Shown one piece after another: positions 35,376 to 43,273 of a stretch of 64,000 nt of DNA; position 1 is the stretch's first letter; every line of letters starts with the position of its first letter. The notes under the pieces were generated by a model. The model saw only the letters and a program-made list of their open reading frames with translations. It had not been told where the DNA came from and made no database searches. The DNA is taken from NCBI RefSeq assembly GCF_014850975.1, contig NZ_JACXST010000003.1, positions 186,001 to 250,000 on the forward strand, read 5' to 3'. The DNA is from Methylomonas fluvii. GTDB taxonomy: Bacteria; Pseudomonadota; Gammaproteobacteria; Methylococcales; Methylomonadaceae. Position numbers and translations under genes: made by a program.

Positions 35376-35397
35376 AAGCGCTGAACAAGTCCTTCGA
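35376..35397 (+). repeat. Solitary IS5-like terminal repeat
   Basis: The stretch AGGGAAGCGCTGAACAAGTC resembles the ends of IS5-family elements and matches the reverse complement of 10262-10283 next to the IS5 fragment (shared GCGCTGAACAA). No transposase is attached. It marks an old insertion or deletion between the HEPN gene and precursor 2. The rest of 35357-35597 holds no gene. Confidence 0.5.
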
Positions 35398-35597
35398 CAT
35401 GAAACTGCAAGTGGTTAATTCCGTTCGTGGTCGACTGCGCGGATGAGGAGGTAGGGCAACGCAGGCGCAGTTGCCGAAAGCTTGTCGAGCCATGAAAGGA
35501 ATCGATTTATTCAGTGTTTCCTTAGCTAATTTCGAAAGAGGATTGCGTCTTCTTTTTCTGTCTATGTTTAGACTATTAAAAAACCAGGAGAATGAAA

Positions 35598-35750
35598 ATG
35601 ATTGAAAAGGAAACCAATGAAGTCCTGCAAGCGGTTCAGGTACGTAAAATCTGGAGTGCGCCGAAAATGACCGTGGTCGATATTTCCGACAGCACGGAAA
35701 ATATGGGCAACCCGGGAAACGACGGTTCCGGCACGTCGACGTTATCCTGA
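35598..35750 (+). CDS. Candidate lasso peptide precursor 2 (50 residues)
   Basis: A 50-codon gene has a strong AGGAG site 7 bases before ATG 35598; an in-frame ATG at 35592 lies too close to that site. The leader has W19-x2-P22-x-M24 and Thr33 at the expected -2 position. The predicted core from Asn35 is NMGNPGNDGSGTSTLS, with Asp at position 8 and a C-terminal Ser. Trp-to-Thr spacing (14) equals that of precursor 1. Asn as first core residue is unusual for lasso peptides, so the cleavage site may differ. Cyclase, B1, kinase and sulfotransferase genes lie within 4 kb on either side. Confidence 0.72.
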   Translation: MIEKETNEVLQAVQVRKIWSAPKMTVVDISDSTENMGNPGNDGSGTSTLS

Positions 35751-35779
35751 AAAACTTCCGGGCCATTGAGGCCCGGAAG
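35751..35779. terminator. Terminator hairpin between precursor 2 and the tail-collar genes
   Basis: A perfect 10-bp stem, CTTCCGGGCC (35755-35764) and GGCCCGGAAG (35770-35779), encloses a 5-base loop. On the minus strand it is followed by TTTT, so it should end transcription of the minus-strand tail-collar genes. It may also end the convergent precursor transcript. Confidence 0.85.
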
Positions 35780-35787
35780 ACCTAGCG

Positions 35788-36363
35788 TTAGTTTCGGGAG
35801 GGGAAAATACCGTCCCAGGCGATCGCGTAAATGACGGCCAGGTAAGGCTGGTGGTTGTCGTGCGCTTGCCCTTGTGCCAGTGGTGGCGGACTCAGAGTCG
35901 ATGGCGCGAGCGTGGGGGAGTGGGCCAGCAGTTGTTGGTCCGAATAAGCCGGATTACCTTTGCCTGAAACAAAGTAACGGCTCAGATGCGATTGCCCGGC
36001 TATCGGCGTTGAATAAACACTTGTAGCGGCGGCGTTGATTCCGGTCACGCTATGGGCGTGCGCGGGCAGTTCCGCTTGGGTCAGGGCCACGCTTCCCTGT
36101 CCGGTTGCCTCCCCGATCTGATAGTCGCTTAAGCCCGGTCCTTGGCCCATGCCCAGCATGGGCATCATGCTTTGCCCATTGGTGCCGTTCAGATTCGGTA
36201 CATTAAAATAAGTTTGGTTATCCCCTCCGTAAATGCTGCTGATCACGGCATACAGCGCTTGGTATTGGTTTATGGCAACTTGCTGCCCGTTACAGCGCAG
36301 CCAGCCCATGGGAACGAAATTAATGGCAAAGGGGCGAATCTCGCCGATGAATGGTTCCGACAT
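35788..36363 (-). CDS. Phage tail collar-domain protein (microcystin-dependent-protein type) 1
   Basis: This 191-residue protein starts with the tail-collar domain: GEIRPFAINFVPMGWLRCNGQ, then YQALYAVISSIYGGDN and FNVPNLNG. A HAHSVTGINA segment and a C-terminal NHQPYLAVIYAIAWDGIFPSR follow. It is the last of three tandem paralogues. Such free-standing collar proteins recur in bacteria, often in threes, without other tail genes. Their function is not well established. Here they lie between precursor 2 and the kinase/sulfotransferase genes. Confidence 0.87.
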   Translation of the reverse strand: MSEPFIGEIRPFAINFVPMGWLRCNGQQVAINQYQALYAVISSIYGGDNQTYFNVPNLNGTNGQSMMPMLGMGQGPGLSDYQIGEATGQGSVALTQAELPAHAHSVTGINAAATSVYSTPIAGQSHLSRYFVSGKGNPAYSDQQLLAHSPTLAPSTLSPPPLAQGQAHDNHQPYLAVIYAIAWDGIFPSRN

Positions 36364-36375
36364 TTGTTTCTCCTA

Positions 36376-36909
36376 TTACGCGGGTTGCGGATAAATTCCG
36401 TTGGTCGCGATCATGTAATTGATGGCTAGTGCCGGCATGCGGTTCTCGTGCAGCAAATTGCCGCCGCCCGATGCGCCGATGGTATCCGCGCTTAGAACCT
36501 GGGCCGCCGAGCCCGGTGTGGCAGTGGTCGCGTAAAAAACATTCGGGGCCGGGTTGGCGTATAGGTTGTTCGCCGGGCTGTTCTGGGTGGCGGCGCCTGT
36601 GCCCACATTAAATGCGTGGCTATGCGCGGGGGTTTGGCTGAGCGCGAGGCTCACGCTTTCGCTGCCGCCGGAGGACGCAAAGGATCTGTTTGTGAGCCCT
36701 GTTCCCAGGCCCGTGCCTATCGGCAACCTGCCCCTGAGATCGGGGATGCCGAAGGTAGTGCGGCCGTCGCCGCCAAAAGCGGTGCCGAGCAGGCTATAGA
36801 GCACTTCGTAACTTGAAATACTGAGCAAGCGCCCGTCGCAAGGCAGCCAGCCGTCTGGAACGTAATTTCCGGCGAAAGGTCTGATTTCGCCTACATAACA
36901 ATCTGCCAT
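36376..36909 (-). CDS. Phage tail collar-domain protein 2
   Basis: This 177-residue protein has GEIRPFAGNYVPDGWLPCDG, YEVLYSLLGTAFGGDGRTTFGIPDLRGR and a C-terminal MPALAINYMIATNGIYPQ. The middle part is Ala/Gly/Ser-rich and contains AHSHAFNVG, probably a His-containing metal-binding turn as in T4 short-tail-fibre relatives. It is 12 bases from collar gene 1 and 20 from gene 3, so all three should form one operon. Confidence 0.88.
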   Translation of the reverse strand: MADCYVGEIRPFAGNYVPDGWLPCDGRLLSISSYEVLYSLLGTAFGGDGRTTFGIPDLRGRLPIGTGLGTGLTNRSFASSGGSESVSLALSQTPAHSHAFNVGTGAATQNSPANNLYANPAPNVFYATTATPGSAAQVLSADTIGASGGGNLLHENRMPALAINYMIATNGIYPQPA

Positions 36910-36929
36910 TTTTTTCTCCCGAGTTAAAG

Positions 36930-37436
36930 TTATGGGCGTTGCGGGTAGACGCCCGCCGTCGCGATGTAATAGTTCAGGGTAAGGAAGGGCTGCATGTTGT
37001 TGTGGTTGCCGTTACCACCCTGCGTGTCGACTGTCGCCGGATCGAGGGCAATCGTACTCGCGCCGGTGGCCGCAATATAAAGGTTGTTGTTATTGGCTGG
37101 CGCCGCGATATGGTGTCCGATAGCGTTCGTCTGATCGCCCGCCGCAGTGGAAACGTTGATTTCATGCGTATGCGGCGGAACTTGGGCGGCGGTGAGCGTG
37201 ACGATTTCGGTGCCGCCGCTTGCGCCGGGCTGCTCGCCTACAGTGGCTACCGGAACACGCCCGCGCAGGTCGGGCAAGGCGAACGTGTTCCTGCCGTCAC
37301 CGCCGTAGTAAGTGCCGAGCAACGAATAAAGCGCTTGGTTCTGCGCGATAGGCAGCAATGTGCCGTTACATGGCGCCCAGCCCTTCGGAACAATGTTGAT
37401 GGCGAAAAGTTTTATTTCCCCTAGTATTGGATCCAT
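36930..37436 (-). CDS. Phage tail collar-domain protein 3
   Basis: This 168-residue protein has the same order of blocks as its two neighbours: GEIKLFAINIVPKGWAPCNG, YSLLGTYYGGDGRNTFALPDLRGR, PPHTHEIN and a C-terminal MQPFLTLNYYIATAGVYPQ. As the first gene of the trio it probably follows the promoter in the 37437-37751 gap. No phage structural, lysis or integrase genes are nearby, so this is not a prophage remnant of the usual kind. Confidence 0.88.
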   Translation of the reverse strand: MDPILGEIKLFAINIVPKGWAPCNGTLLPIAQNQALYSLLGTYYGGDGRNTFALPDLRGRVPVATVGEQPGASGGTEIVTLTAAQVPPHTHEINVSTAAGDQTNAIGHHIAAPANNNNLYIAATGASTIALDPATVDTQGGNGNHNNMQPFLTLNYYIATAGVYPQRP

Positions 37437-37751
37437 ATTTTCCCCTCGTTTAGATTTAAGTTAAGTCTAACGCCTAATATGCCAAGTATTTTCGGCATCG
37501 GGGATAATACAACGGTTAGACGGATTTATGAATCGTGTGAGGCGAAATAGTTTGTACGCTAGAGTTAAATATGCAACTTACCTGAGTAAGTTATTTGGAT
37601 TTAGCGGCTAAGACAGGTAACGCGCAGGAGTTCGGGAAAATGGGAGGAACCGCAGTGGCGTTAGAGGCATCCGTCAAAGTGTTTGATTAACAACGAGCAT
37701 CTTTAACCGAGAACGCCGCTCGGAGCACATTGCCTACACAGCCACCCTGAC
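37437..37751. other. Intergenic stretch before the tail-collar operon
   Basis: No credible gene was found on either strand in this 315-base gap. It separates the collar operon from the sulfotransferase and probably holds the collar promoter. I looked for another short precursor gene here and found none with a ribosome binding site and a WxxP leader. Confidence 0.5.
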
Positions 37752-38588
37752 TCAGGGTAGATAGCCGAGCCTGTGCATCATGTCGCCGTGATCGGCTTCG
37801 ATGCGGCCGATTTGTCCGCTGCTCAGGCTGTCGCGCCAGCCGCCGGCAATACCGCGGCGGAAAAAGCGTTCCATGCCCGGCTGCTTTTCGGCGAAACCTT
37901 CGCTTTCTTCCATAGCGCGCAAACGCTCGAAATGCACTGCCTCAACGGCGGCGGCTATTTTGTCCGGCGCTGCTTTGGCTTGCAGGAATTGCACGGCGCT
38001 TCCAAAATGCGTCGCCGGATCGGCGAGCAGGTCTTCATACTTCAGCAACAGCAAAGGGACTGGGGCTTCGAGCCAGCTCCGGGCATGTTGGCTCCACGAC
38101 ATCAGCAGTTGGGGCAATTGATCGGGCACGCGACGAAGCCCGCGCTCCATCACGGCCTCGGGGTCGCACATGCGCTGTATGGACTGGTCTATGGTTTGGT
38201 TCATGTGGTGCGCCAGCGACACTGCGACATCGCGCGGATCGCGCACGATATAGACCGCACCGAGGGTCAAGCCGGGCGGGAACAGGGGTTCGCCGGCAGG
38301 GGTAAGCCGCCAGGCGTCATGCGCTTTACGCAGCATCGGCGCTTGAGCCTCGCGTGCTTCGATTTCATATTGGCGGGGACGGGCGCAAGTGATTTCATCG
38401 TCGGTGAGGTCGGACGAGGCGATGTCCAGGACTCGGTCGAAAGCGTAACGGTTAGCTGCATTATTGCCGACGGTTTGCAATGCATTGATGTCGGGCGTAT
38501 CTCCATCTAAAAACAGGCTTTCCAGGAACAGGCGCAGCCAAGTGTTGCCCGATTTTGGATAGGAGGCTAACCAATAGAAGCCGTTCAT
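37752..38588 (-). CDS. Sulfotransferase family protein, cluster 2
   Basis: This 278-residue protein has the PAPS loop FYWLASYPKSGNTWLRLFL and the 3'-phosphate site VYIVRDPRDVAVSLAHH. It is a clear paralogue of the cluster 1 gene at 7023, with a similar length and the same place after the kinase gene. Its start overlaps the kinase stop by 4 bases. The repeated kinase-sulfotransferase pairing argues for a linked function in peptide tailoring. Confidence 0.87.
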   Translation of the reverse strand: MNGFYWLASYPKSGNTWLRLFLESLFLDGDTPDINALQTVGNNAANRYAFDRVLDIASSDLTDDEITCARPRQYEIEAREAQAPMLRKAHDAWRLTPAGEPLFPPGLTLGAVYIVRDPRDVAVSLAHHMNQTIDQSIQRMCDPEAVMERGLRRVPDQLPQLLMSWSQHARSWLEAPVPLLLLKYEDLLADPATHFGSAVQFLQAKAAPDKIAAAVEAVHFERLRAMEESEGFAEKQPGMERFFRRGIAGGWRDSLSSGQIGRIEADHGDMMHRLGYLP

Positions 38589-39523
38589 GCGGCCGTTCGC
38601 CCGCGCGGTTTAACGCAACCGCGTACATGGGATTCGATCCGTTCGGCCAGTTGTTCCAACTCGTCCAGCGGCGCGCTTTTGTGCCGGTGCAAAGAATAGA
38701 TTGGGGCAACCTGGGCGAGTCGCGCAATGGAGGTGAACAGTGTTTGGGCCGGCTGGATTTTTCTGCCGATTGCCCGCCGGTATAGCATTTTGTCGAGCAT
38801 GGTCATGGCCTTGACCGCTGAAAAACGTTCGGGCTCCACGGAACCCGCCAACATGGAAACATTCAGGATATAAACCGCCGCAATCGGCAGCGGTGCGGGG
38901 TCGAATCCGGCCAATGCCGGAACCCGGAATTTGGCTTGGCCGGTGCGGTGTGTCACCAACCCTTCATGCCCCATGTCCAGGGTTTCCAGCACGTCCCGCG
39001 CGAGCTTGCGTTGCGGATAGGCGGGCAGCAGCCGAGCACTGTTCGGATCGATGGCGGCCACGTCGTCCGCCGCCAATGCATGTCCGCGTATGCCCAGAGC
39101 TGCCGCCAGCGTGGACTTGCCCGCCCCGGAAATGCCGGCGATCAATATTGCGGAACCGTCTACATGCACTGCCGACGCATGAAGGGGTATTAGGCCGCGC
39201 TGGTGACAAAGCACCCCGAGGACGGACCCCAACAAAAAAGCCTTAAGTGCGGATGGGTCGGCATTTTCTGACGGTTCCACCAAAACCCGGCAACCGCCTT
39301 CCACCCGGAAACTCCCAACGTCATCCAATTCGAGCAGGAAATCGCCGTTAGCCCACAAACGACTGTGCGGCAATACAAAAATCGGGGGTTCTGCAGGTTT
39401 CGGGATGAAGTCCAGCAATATTTCAACATCGGCGGGGCGGTCATCGCCTTGCCAAGGCAGTAATTCGTCCAAGGCCAAGGCCGAGCGCACCCGCCAGCCG
39501 CATAAGATCAGGTCGTCGCCCAT
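38585..39523 (-). CDS. HPr-kinase-like protein, candidate lasso-peptide kinase 2
   Basis: This 312-residue protein has Walker A AGISGAGKSTLAAALG at about residues 130-145 and ADDVAAIDPN after it, with LCHQRGLIPLHASAVHV before it. These blocks match the cluster 1 kinase. It starts one base after the B1 stop and overlaps the sulfotransferase start. Precursor 2 ends in Ser, the residue phosphorylated by known lasso kinases of this type. Confidence 0.85.
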   Translation of the reverse strand: MGDDLILCGWRVRSALALDELLPWQGDDRPADVEILLDFIPKPAEPPIFVLPHSRLWANGDFLLELDDVGSFRVEGGCRVLVEPSENADPSALKAFLLGSVLGVLCHQRGLIPLHASAVHVDGSAILIAGISGAGKSTLAAALGIRGHALAADDVAAIDPNSARLLPAYPQRKLARDVLETLDMGHEGLVTHRTGQAKFRVPALAGFDPAPLPIAAVYILNVSMLAGSVEPERFSAVKAMTMLDKMLYRRAIGRKIQPAQTLFTSIARLAQVAPIYSLHRHKSAPLDELEQLAERIESHVRGCVKPRGRTAA

Positions 39524-39524
39524 C

Positions 39525-39827
39525 TCAAGCTATGAAGTCGATGAAGCCTTCGCTAGCGAATTGTTCAAGCAGACTCAAGACATCGCGACTGATAGTTTCG
39601 GTGTCGGCGTCGTATTCTTTAACCAATGCCGCGCACAAATCGCTTACCGCCACGGGTTGTTCCAAGCGCTGCCAGATGTCGGTCGCAATAGCGTCCAAAC
39701 CGTAGTAGTTGCCGCGGTCAATGGACATTAACACCATTTCGTCGTCGATTTGCGTGGATAATAATTCTTTACTGCGGCAAATAGTCGAATTCAAAGACAG
39801 GGCTTGTTGGGTAATTAAGGTTGTCAT
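39525..39827 (-). CDS. PqqD-like RiPP recognition protein (lasso B1), cluster 2
   Basis: This 100-residue protein has the PqqD fold pattern: DEMVLMSIDRGNYYGLDAIATDIWQRLEQ in residues 29-57, with the C-terminal helices VSDLCAALVKEYDADTETI and LLEQFASEGFI. It resembles the cluster 1 B1 (DELLMMSIEKGSYFSLN). It should bind the WxxP leader of precursor 2 and heads the B1-kinase-sulfotransferase run. Confidence 0.88.
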   Translation of the reverse strand: MTTLITQQALSLNSTICRSKELLSTQIDDEMVLMSIDRGNYYGLDAIATDIWQRLEQPVAVSDLCAALVKEYDADTETISRDVLSLLEQFASEGFIDFIA

Positions 39828-39943
39828 AATGCTTTAGTATCGTTAGCTTGAAAAACTGTATTGCAAATTAAATGGCGTGGCAAGCCATAATCTGGCGATA
39901 CGGCGAAAGCCAGTGGAATGGAGAATGGCTAACGGCCGCTTTG

Positions 39944-41377
39944 CTAAGCCGAATACCCAAACGCTTCGACAAAGGGCAGCAATATAGGCTTGATCTCTTC
40001 CAAGTGCCGCTCATAATTTTTCCATCTGCCAATAGCGTCATGATAAATGGGTTTGGTGACTTGGTCATAGCTTGGCGTATTAATGTAACGGTCTTTCGCG
40101 CTTCCGTAATAGCTCTCAAGGCAGCATTCCCATTCAAGCCCCAGAAATCCTAATAGTTTTATGCTTTCCCCCTTGATGTCGCAAACAAGATCTTCGTACC
40201 TTATTTCATGGATGTTGCCTGGCATAAACTTACGGAACAATAAATACAGCTGCATGACTTTGGCATAATATTTGGTGCTACCGATAAGGGTCAGGTTTGC
40301 CGCCATTTCCGGGGTTAACTGATACATTTGCATATAGTTGCTTAAGACAACGTCGCGCGGATCCCTTAGGGCGACAATGATTTTTACTTCGGGGAATAAG
40401 CGGGCGTAAATATCCAGAAGCATTATGTTTAGGGGGAGTTTGTCAACCAACCTTGAGTTGTTGAGGGGCTTTTCCAAAAAACCTGTGGCATTTGACCAGT
40501 ATGTTTGACGGCAAGCCGATAGCTCATTGCCGGAAAGGGCATAAAGGGACTCTAATTTTTCCTGGCTTCCGTAAAACCTTTTTGCGATATTTGCCAGAGT
40601 TGACTTCTCTTCTATTGTGGTTAATGCCGAGTGCGAATTTAAAATTTGGTCAAGAAGCGTTGTCCCCGAACGTGGAAAGCCCACCAGTACAATGGGCTGC
40701 GGGAAATAGTCTCGGACCATTGGCCCTTGCCAACCGAACGATGCTTTATCGCCATACCAGCGCAAACTCGTTTCTATATCCGCTAAGGCGGCGTTGTTTT
40801 TCCGGATCATCTCGACGGCAACGGGCGTACCGGAAACGATTAAGTTGTATTCGTGAAACGCCTTCATTGCTAAATCATATTCACCCAGGCTGTCGAGCAT
40901 TTTTCCCAGCCAGCCACAAGCCATGGCGCGATGGGAATGGACGGGGTTTTCCTTGAGAAATTTCTCCAGCATGTTCCGGGAGGCGCCCGTATTGCCCTTT
41001 CTGTACTCCAGGCGCGCCTTTAAAATATATAATTTTTTGCTGATGCTATATAAAGGGGTAGGGAGGCTGTATTTATCCTCAAATACTTGTAAAGCCGACC
41101 ATGCTTCATCGATACGGTTTAATTTTTCCAATTTGAATAAAAACTGATAATTCGCATCCGGATCGTCCGGCTGCAATTGCAGGGCTTTGCGAAAGGTGGG
41201 AAGGCTGTCTTCCGGATGCCCAATTTCGGCCATTTTTTTTCCAATCCGGAGGTAGCCGGCCAAACATCTTTTTTTCATGACCGCTGCCCCGGCATGGATA
41301 GCGTCATCCGGCAATTTCGCCAGCTGACGGTCAATTTCCTTTTCAAGTGCGTTTAGAATTGAAATGTTTTTAGCCAA
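39944..41377 (-). CDS. TPR-containing sulfotransferase
   Basis: This 477-residue protein has N-terminal TPR-like repeats (about residues 35-200, including SLPTFRKALQLQPDDPDANYQ) and a C-terminal sulfotransferase domain (about 225-470). The PAPS loop reads VGFPRSGTTLLDQIL and the 3'-phosphate motif ALRDPRDVVLSNY. It is unlike the two shorter sulfotransferases of the window. TPR sulfotransferases often act on proteins or glycans. It lies upstream of B1 on the same strand, with a 116-base gap. Confidence 0.87.
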   Translation of the reverse strand: MAKNISILNALEKEIDRQLAKLPDDAIHAGAAVMKKRCLAGYLRIGKKMAEIGHPEDSLPTFRKALQLQPDDPDANYQFLFKLEKLNRIDEAWSALQVFEDKYSLPTPLYSISKKLYILKARLEYRKGNTGASRNMLEKFLKENPVHSHRAMACGWLGKMLDSLGEYDLAMKAFHEYNLIVSGTPVAVEMIRKNNAALADIETSLRWYGDKASFGWQGPMVRDYFPQPIVLVGFPRSGTTLLDQILNSHSALTTIEEKSTLANIAKRFYGSQEKLESLYALSGNELSACRQTYWSNATGFLEKPLNNSRLVDKLPLNIMLLDIYARLFPEVKIIVALRDPRDVVLSNYMQMYQLTPEMAANLTLIGSTKYYAKVMQLYLLFRKFMPGNIHEIRYEDLVCDIKGESIKLLGFLGLEWECCLESYYGSAKDRYINTPSYDQVTKPIYHDAIGRWKNYERHLEEIKPILLPFVEAFGYSA

Positions 41378-41489
41378 TGCAGACTTCCGCTTTTACTTGT
41401 TTCAGGCTTGTTAGTTTAATGGTTTTTGCTTCAACAAAGCGTACAAGGCAACGCTTAAGGTGCCAATTCCGCGCTAAAGCATGGACTAA

Positions 41490-41993
41490 TCAAAGAGAGG
41501 GCCATGCCATTTTTTCTGTCAGCTCGTCGGATTGTTCGACCTTAAAGCCTAAAGTCAAATAAAGCCGTTTGGCGCCAGGATTGCTGTGGTATGTCGATAG
41601 CGTAAGCCGGCTGCCGGCCTTGGCCGCAGCACCCTGCAAGGCTTTGATGGCCGCCGTGCCGCTGCCCTGGCCGCGTGCTTCGGGCATAAGGTTGATGTCT
41701 ATCAAATGCATCCGGTCTTGGCTAAAATCCACAAGAATGCGGCCTATTTGTTGCCCCTGCTTTTCGACGATAAGATGATAAGCGCGAGGATAACTTGCGC
41801 TATAACTTTGGCGTTGCGCCCGATACTGCATGGCTATCAAGCTTTCCACAAAATGACTATCGCCTGGCATAAGCCTCAGGTCATCGCGGCTTAAACTATA
41901 AAGCAACTGGATAAAGGCTTCGTCTTCCTCTAGCGCCGGACGTAAGGCGAGGTTGCCGGTAAGCTCGACGCCGGCTAAAAACGGGGGCGGCAT
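41490..41993 (-). CDS. GNAT-family acetyltransferase
   Basis: This 167-residue protein has the acetyl-CoA site INLMPEARGQGSGTAAIKAL (R-G-Q-G-x-G) and the C-terminal LTLSTYHSNPGAKRLYLTLGF strand. ATG 41993 (MPPPFLAGVELTG) is used; the longer open frame is not conserved in character. Acetylation target unknown. It lies next to the repeat copy B and the broken B2 gene. It could belong functionally to the tail-collar genes or to the lasso cluster. Confidence 0.85.
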   Translation of the reverse strand: MPPPFLAGVELTGNLALRPALEEDEAFIQLLYSLSRDDLRLMPGDSHFVESLIAMQYRAQRQSYSASYPRAYHLIVEKQGQQIGRILVDFSQDRMHLIDINLMPEARGQGSGTAAIKALQGAAAKAGSRLTLSTYHSNPGAKRLYLTLGFKVEQSDELTEKMAWPSL

Positions 41994-42085
41994 AATCGAT
42001 TTCTCATGACTGGGCGCGGGACTAATGGGGGCAATCCGCAAATTGCAAAACGGGGCCGAGTCTTGCAACAAAGCAAAGCACCACA

Positions 42086-42198
42086 AGGTAAACTTGGGAT
42101 ATGGGACATGGCTGGTTTTATTCATGTCGATCGAATGATTCTATATGCAAGTGCCACCACTGACAATGCTTTGAAATCGTTGGACAAGATCGATGGCT
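42086..42198 (+). repeat. Dispersed repeat, copy B
   Basis: This is the partner of the 1769-1883 repeat, in the opposite orientation about 40 kb away. Shared blocks include AGGTAAACTTGGGAT and CACTGACAATGCTTTGAA. The two copies bracket both lasso clusters and the polysaccharide operon. The 42199-42407 stretch that follows is open in one frame but shows no recognisable domain. Confidence 0.7.
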
Positions 42199-42407
42199 GC
42201 GGCATGAGGCATTATGCGGCTAGCGAATTTGTTGGGTTTCGGCCGGTGGGTTTCACGGTTCAGGGTGTTCAAGCGCGCGGAGACTGGCTAAAATGCCCCG
42301 TGTTATCTTGGTACGCCCATAGATATAGAGTATTTTACGGTCGGACTACGGATGTCATCATGTTTTCACAGCGTTATTTTAGGGCATTCGTTTTCGTGGG
42401 CCGTCGG

Positions 42408-42866
42408 ATGCGAGGGGGTGCGTGGTTGAGCCGTTTCGAGAAAATTTGGTTGTTGCCCGATTGGTTTTTTCTCGGTATGAGTCGTTTTCTGATCCTGTTT
42501 GTGCCTTTCCGGCGCCTTGCGGCTCTGTTGGGCGCGCCGGGAGGATTGGAGCCGTCGGTGCCGCTGCTGCAGACCCGCGACGAGGCCGTGGCATTGTCTA
42601 TCGCCAAAGTGGTGCGGATCGCGGCCAGACATAAGCCATGGTAATCGAAATGTTTTCCGCAGGCCGTGGTGGCTAGAATGTTGCTCGGCTTTTATGGCGT
42701 GCCTTATGCTGTATTTTTCGGTGTTAGCCGCGATACCGTGGGGGCGAAAATTACGGCCCATGCCTGGGTGGCCGCCGGGCGGGGCCGCGTCACCGGCGGC
42801 GGAAGTTTTGGCCGCTTCACTGTGGTGGGGTGTTTCGTTTCCAAGCGGTTATCCCATTCAGGCTAG
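42408..42866 (+). pseudogene. Lasso peptide B2 protease (McjB C-terminal type) with an in-frame stop
   Basis: The frame reads as a full-length B2 protein of about 152 codons. An N-terminal WLSRFEKIWLLPDWFFLGM and LFVPFRRLAALLG region is followed by VVRIAARHKPW, then TAA at 42642-42644, then SKCFPQAVVARMLLGFYGVPY in the same frame. Beyond that are AHAWVAAGRG and GSFGRFTVVGCFVS. The catalytic Cys (SKC) and His (AHAW) lie after the stop. In relatives the codon before SKC is a sense codon such as Glu, so one base change would explain it. Translation without readthrough would make an inactive stub. ATG 42360 is an alternative start. Confidence 0.85.
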
Positions 42867-43273
42867 TGGCTGAAGCTGGTTCCGATTTTTTAGATGGAGA
42901 TGCCTTTCTGAAGGACGTATTTTGCGATGTGGCGAATGGGCTGGGATATATCTCGCTAAGATTTTTTTATGTGTTGGTCCTGGCGCTGGCGTTTCCGGTG
43001 CTCGATATGCTGGCCGCCTGGCTGTATGGTGGGGGGCTGTCCCAGGCTGGCATGTTGCGCGTTTTGCGTGACGTTTCCATCGTCGCCATTGCCCTGCTGT
43101 GCTTGTGAACCGTGCGCATCCCCCGCCTATTGGCAATGCCCATAGGTCTTTATTTTTCCTTTGTCGCCGTTTATCTTGCCGTGGGTTTGGCCAAGGCCGT
43201 TCCGGCGCGGGTTGCGTTATCGTCGGCCGGCACCTTGGTATTGCCGATGCTATTATTTTTGGTGGGGTATTAG
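42830..43273 (+). pseudogene. Remnant of a small membrane protein cut by the IS5 element
   Basis: The frame contains hydrophobic helices (FFYVLVLALAFPVLDMLAAWLYGG and VSIVAIALLCL), then TGA at 43106-43108, then further helices in the same frame (IGLYFSFVAVYLAVGLAKA, TLVLPMLLFLVG). The final TAG at 43271-43273 is formed with the first base of the IS. So the gene has an internal stop and a truncated end. Its first part overlaps the B2 tail in another frame and the true start is unclear. Family not recognised. Confidence 0.55.

Noticed and set aside
35788..37436. Tail-collar genes as a prophage
   Set aside because: No integrase, capsid, portal, lysis or other tail genes are near, and the three genes are paralogues in one small operon.
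42006..42407. Long N-terminal extension of the B2 frame
   Set aside because: It includes the dispersed repeat copy B and has no B2-like sequence. B2 homology starts near 42408, and an indel between repeat copies argues against coding.
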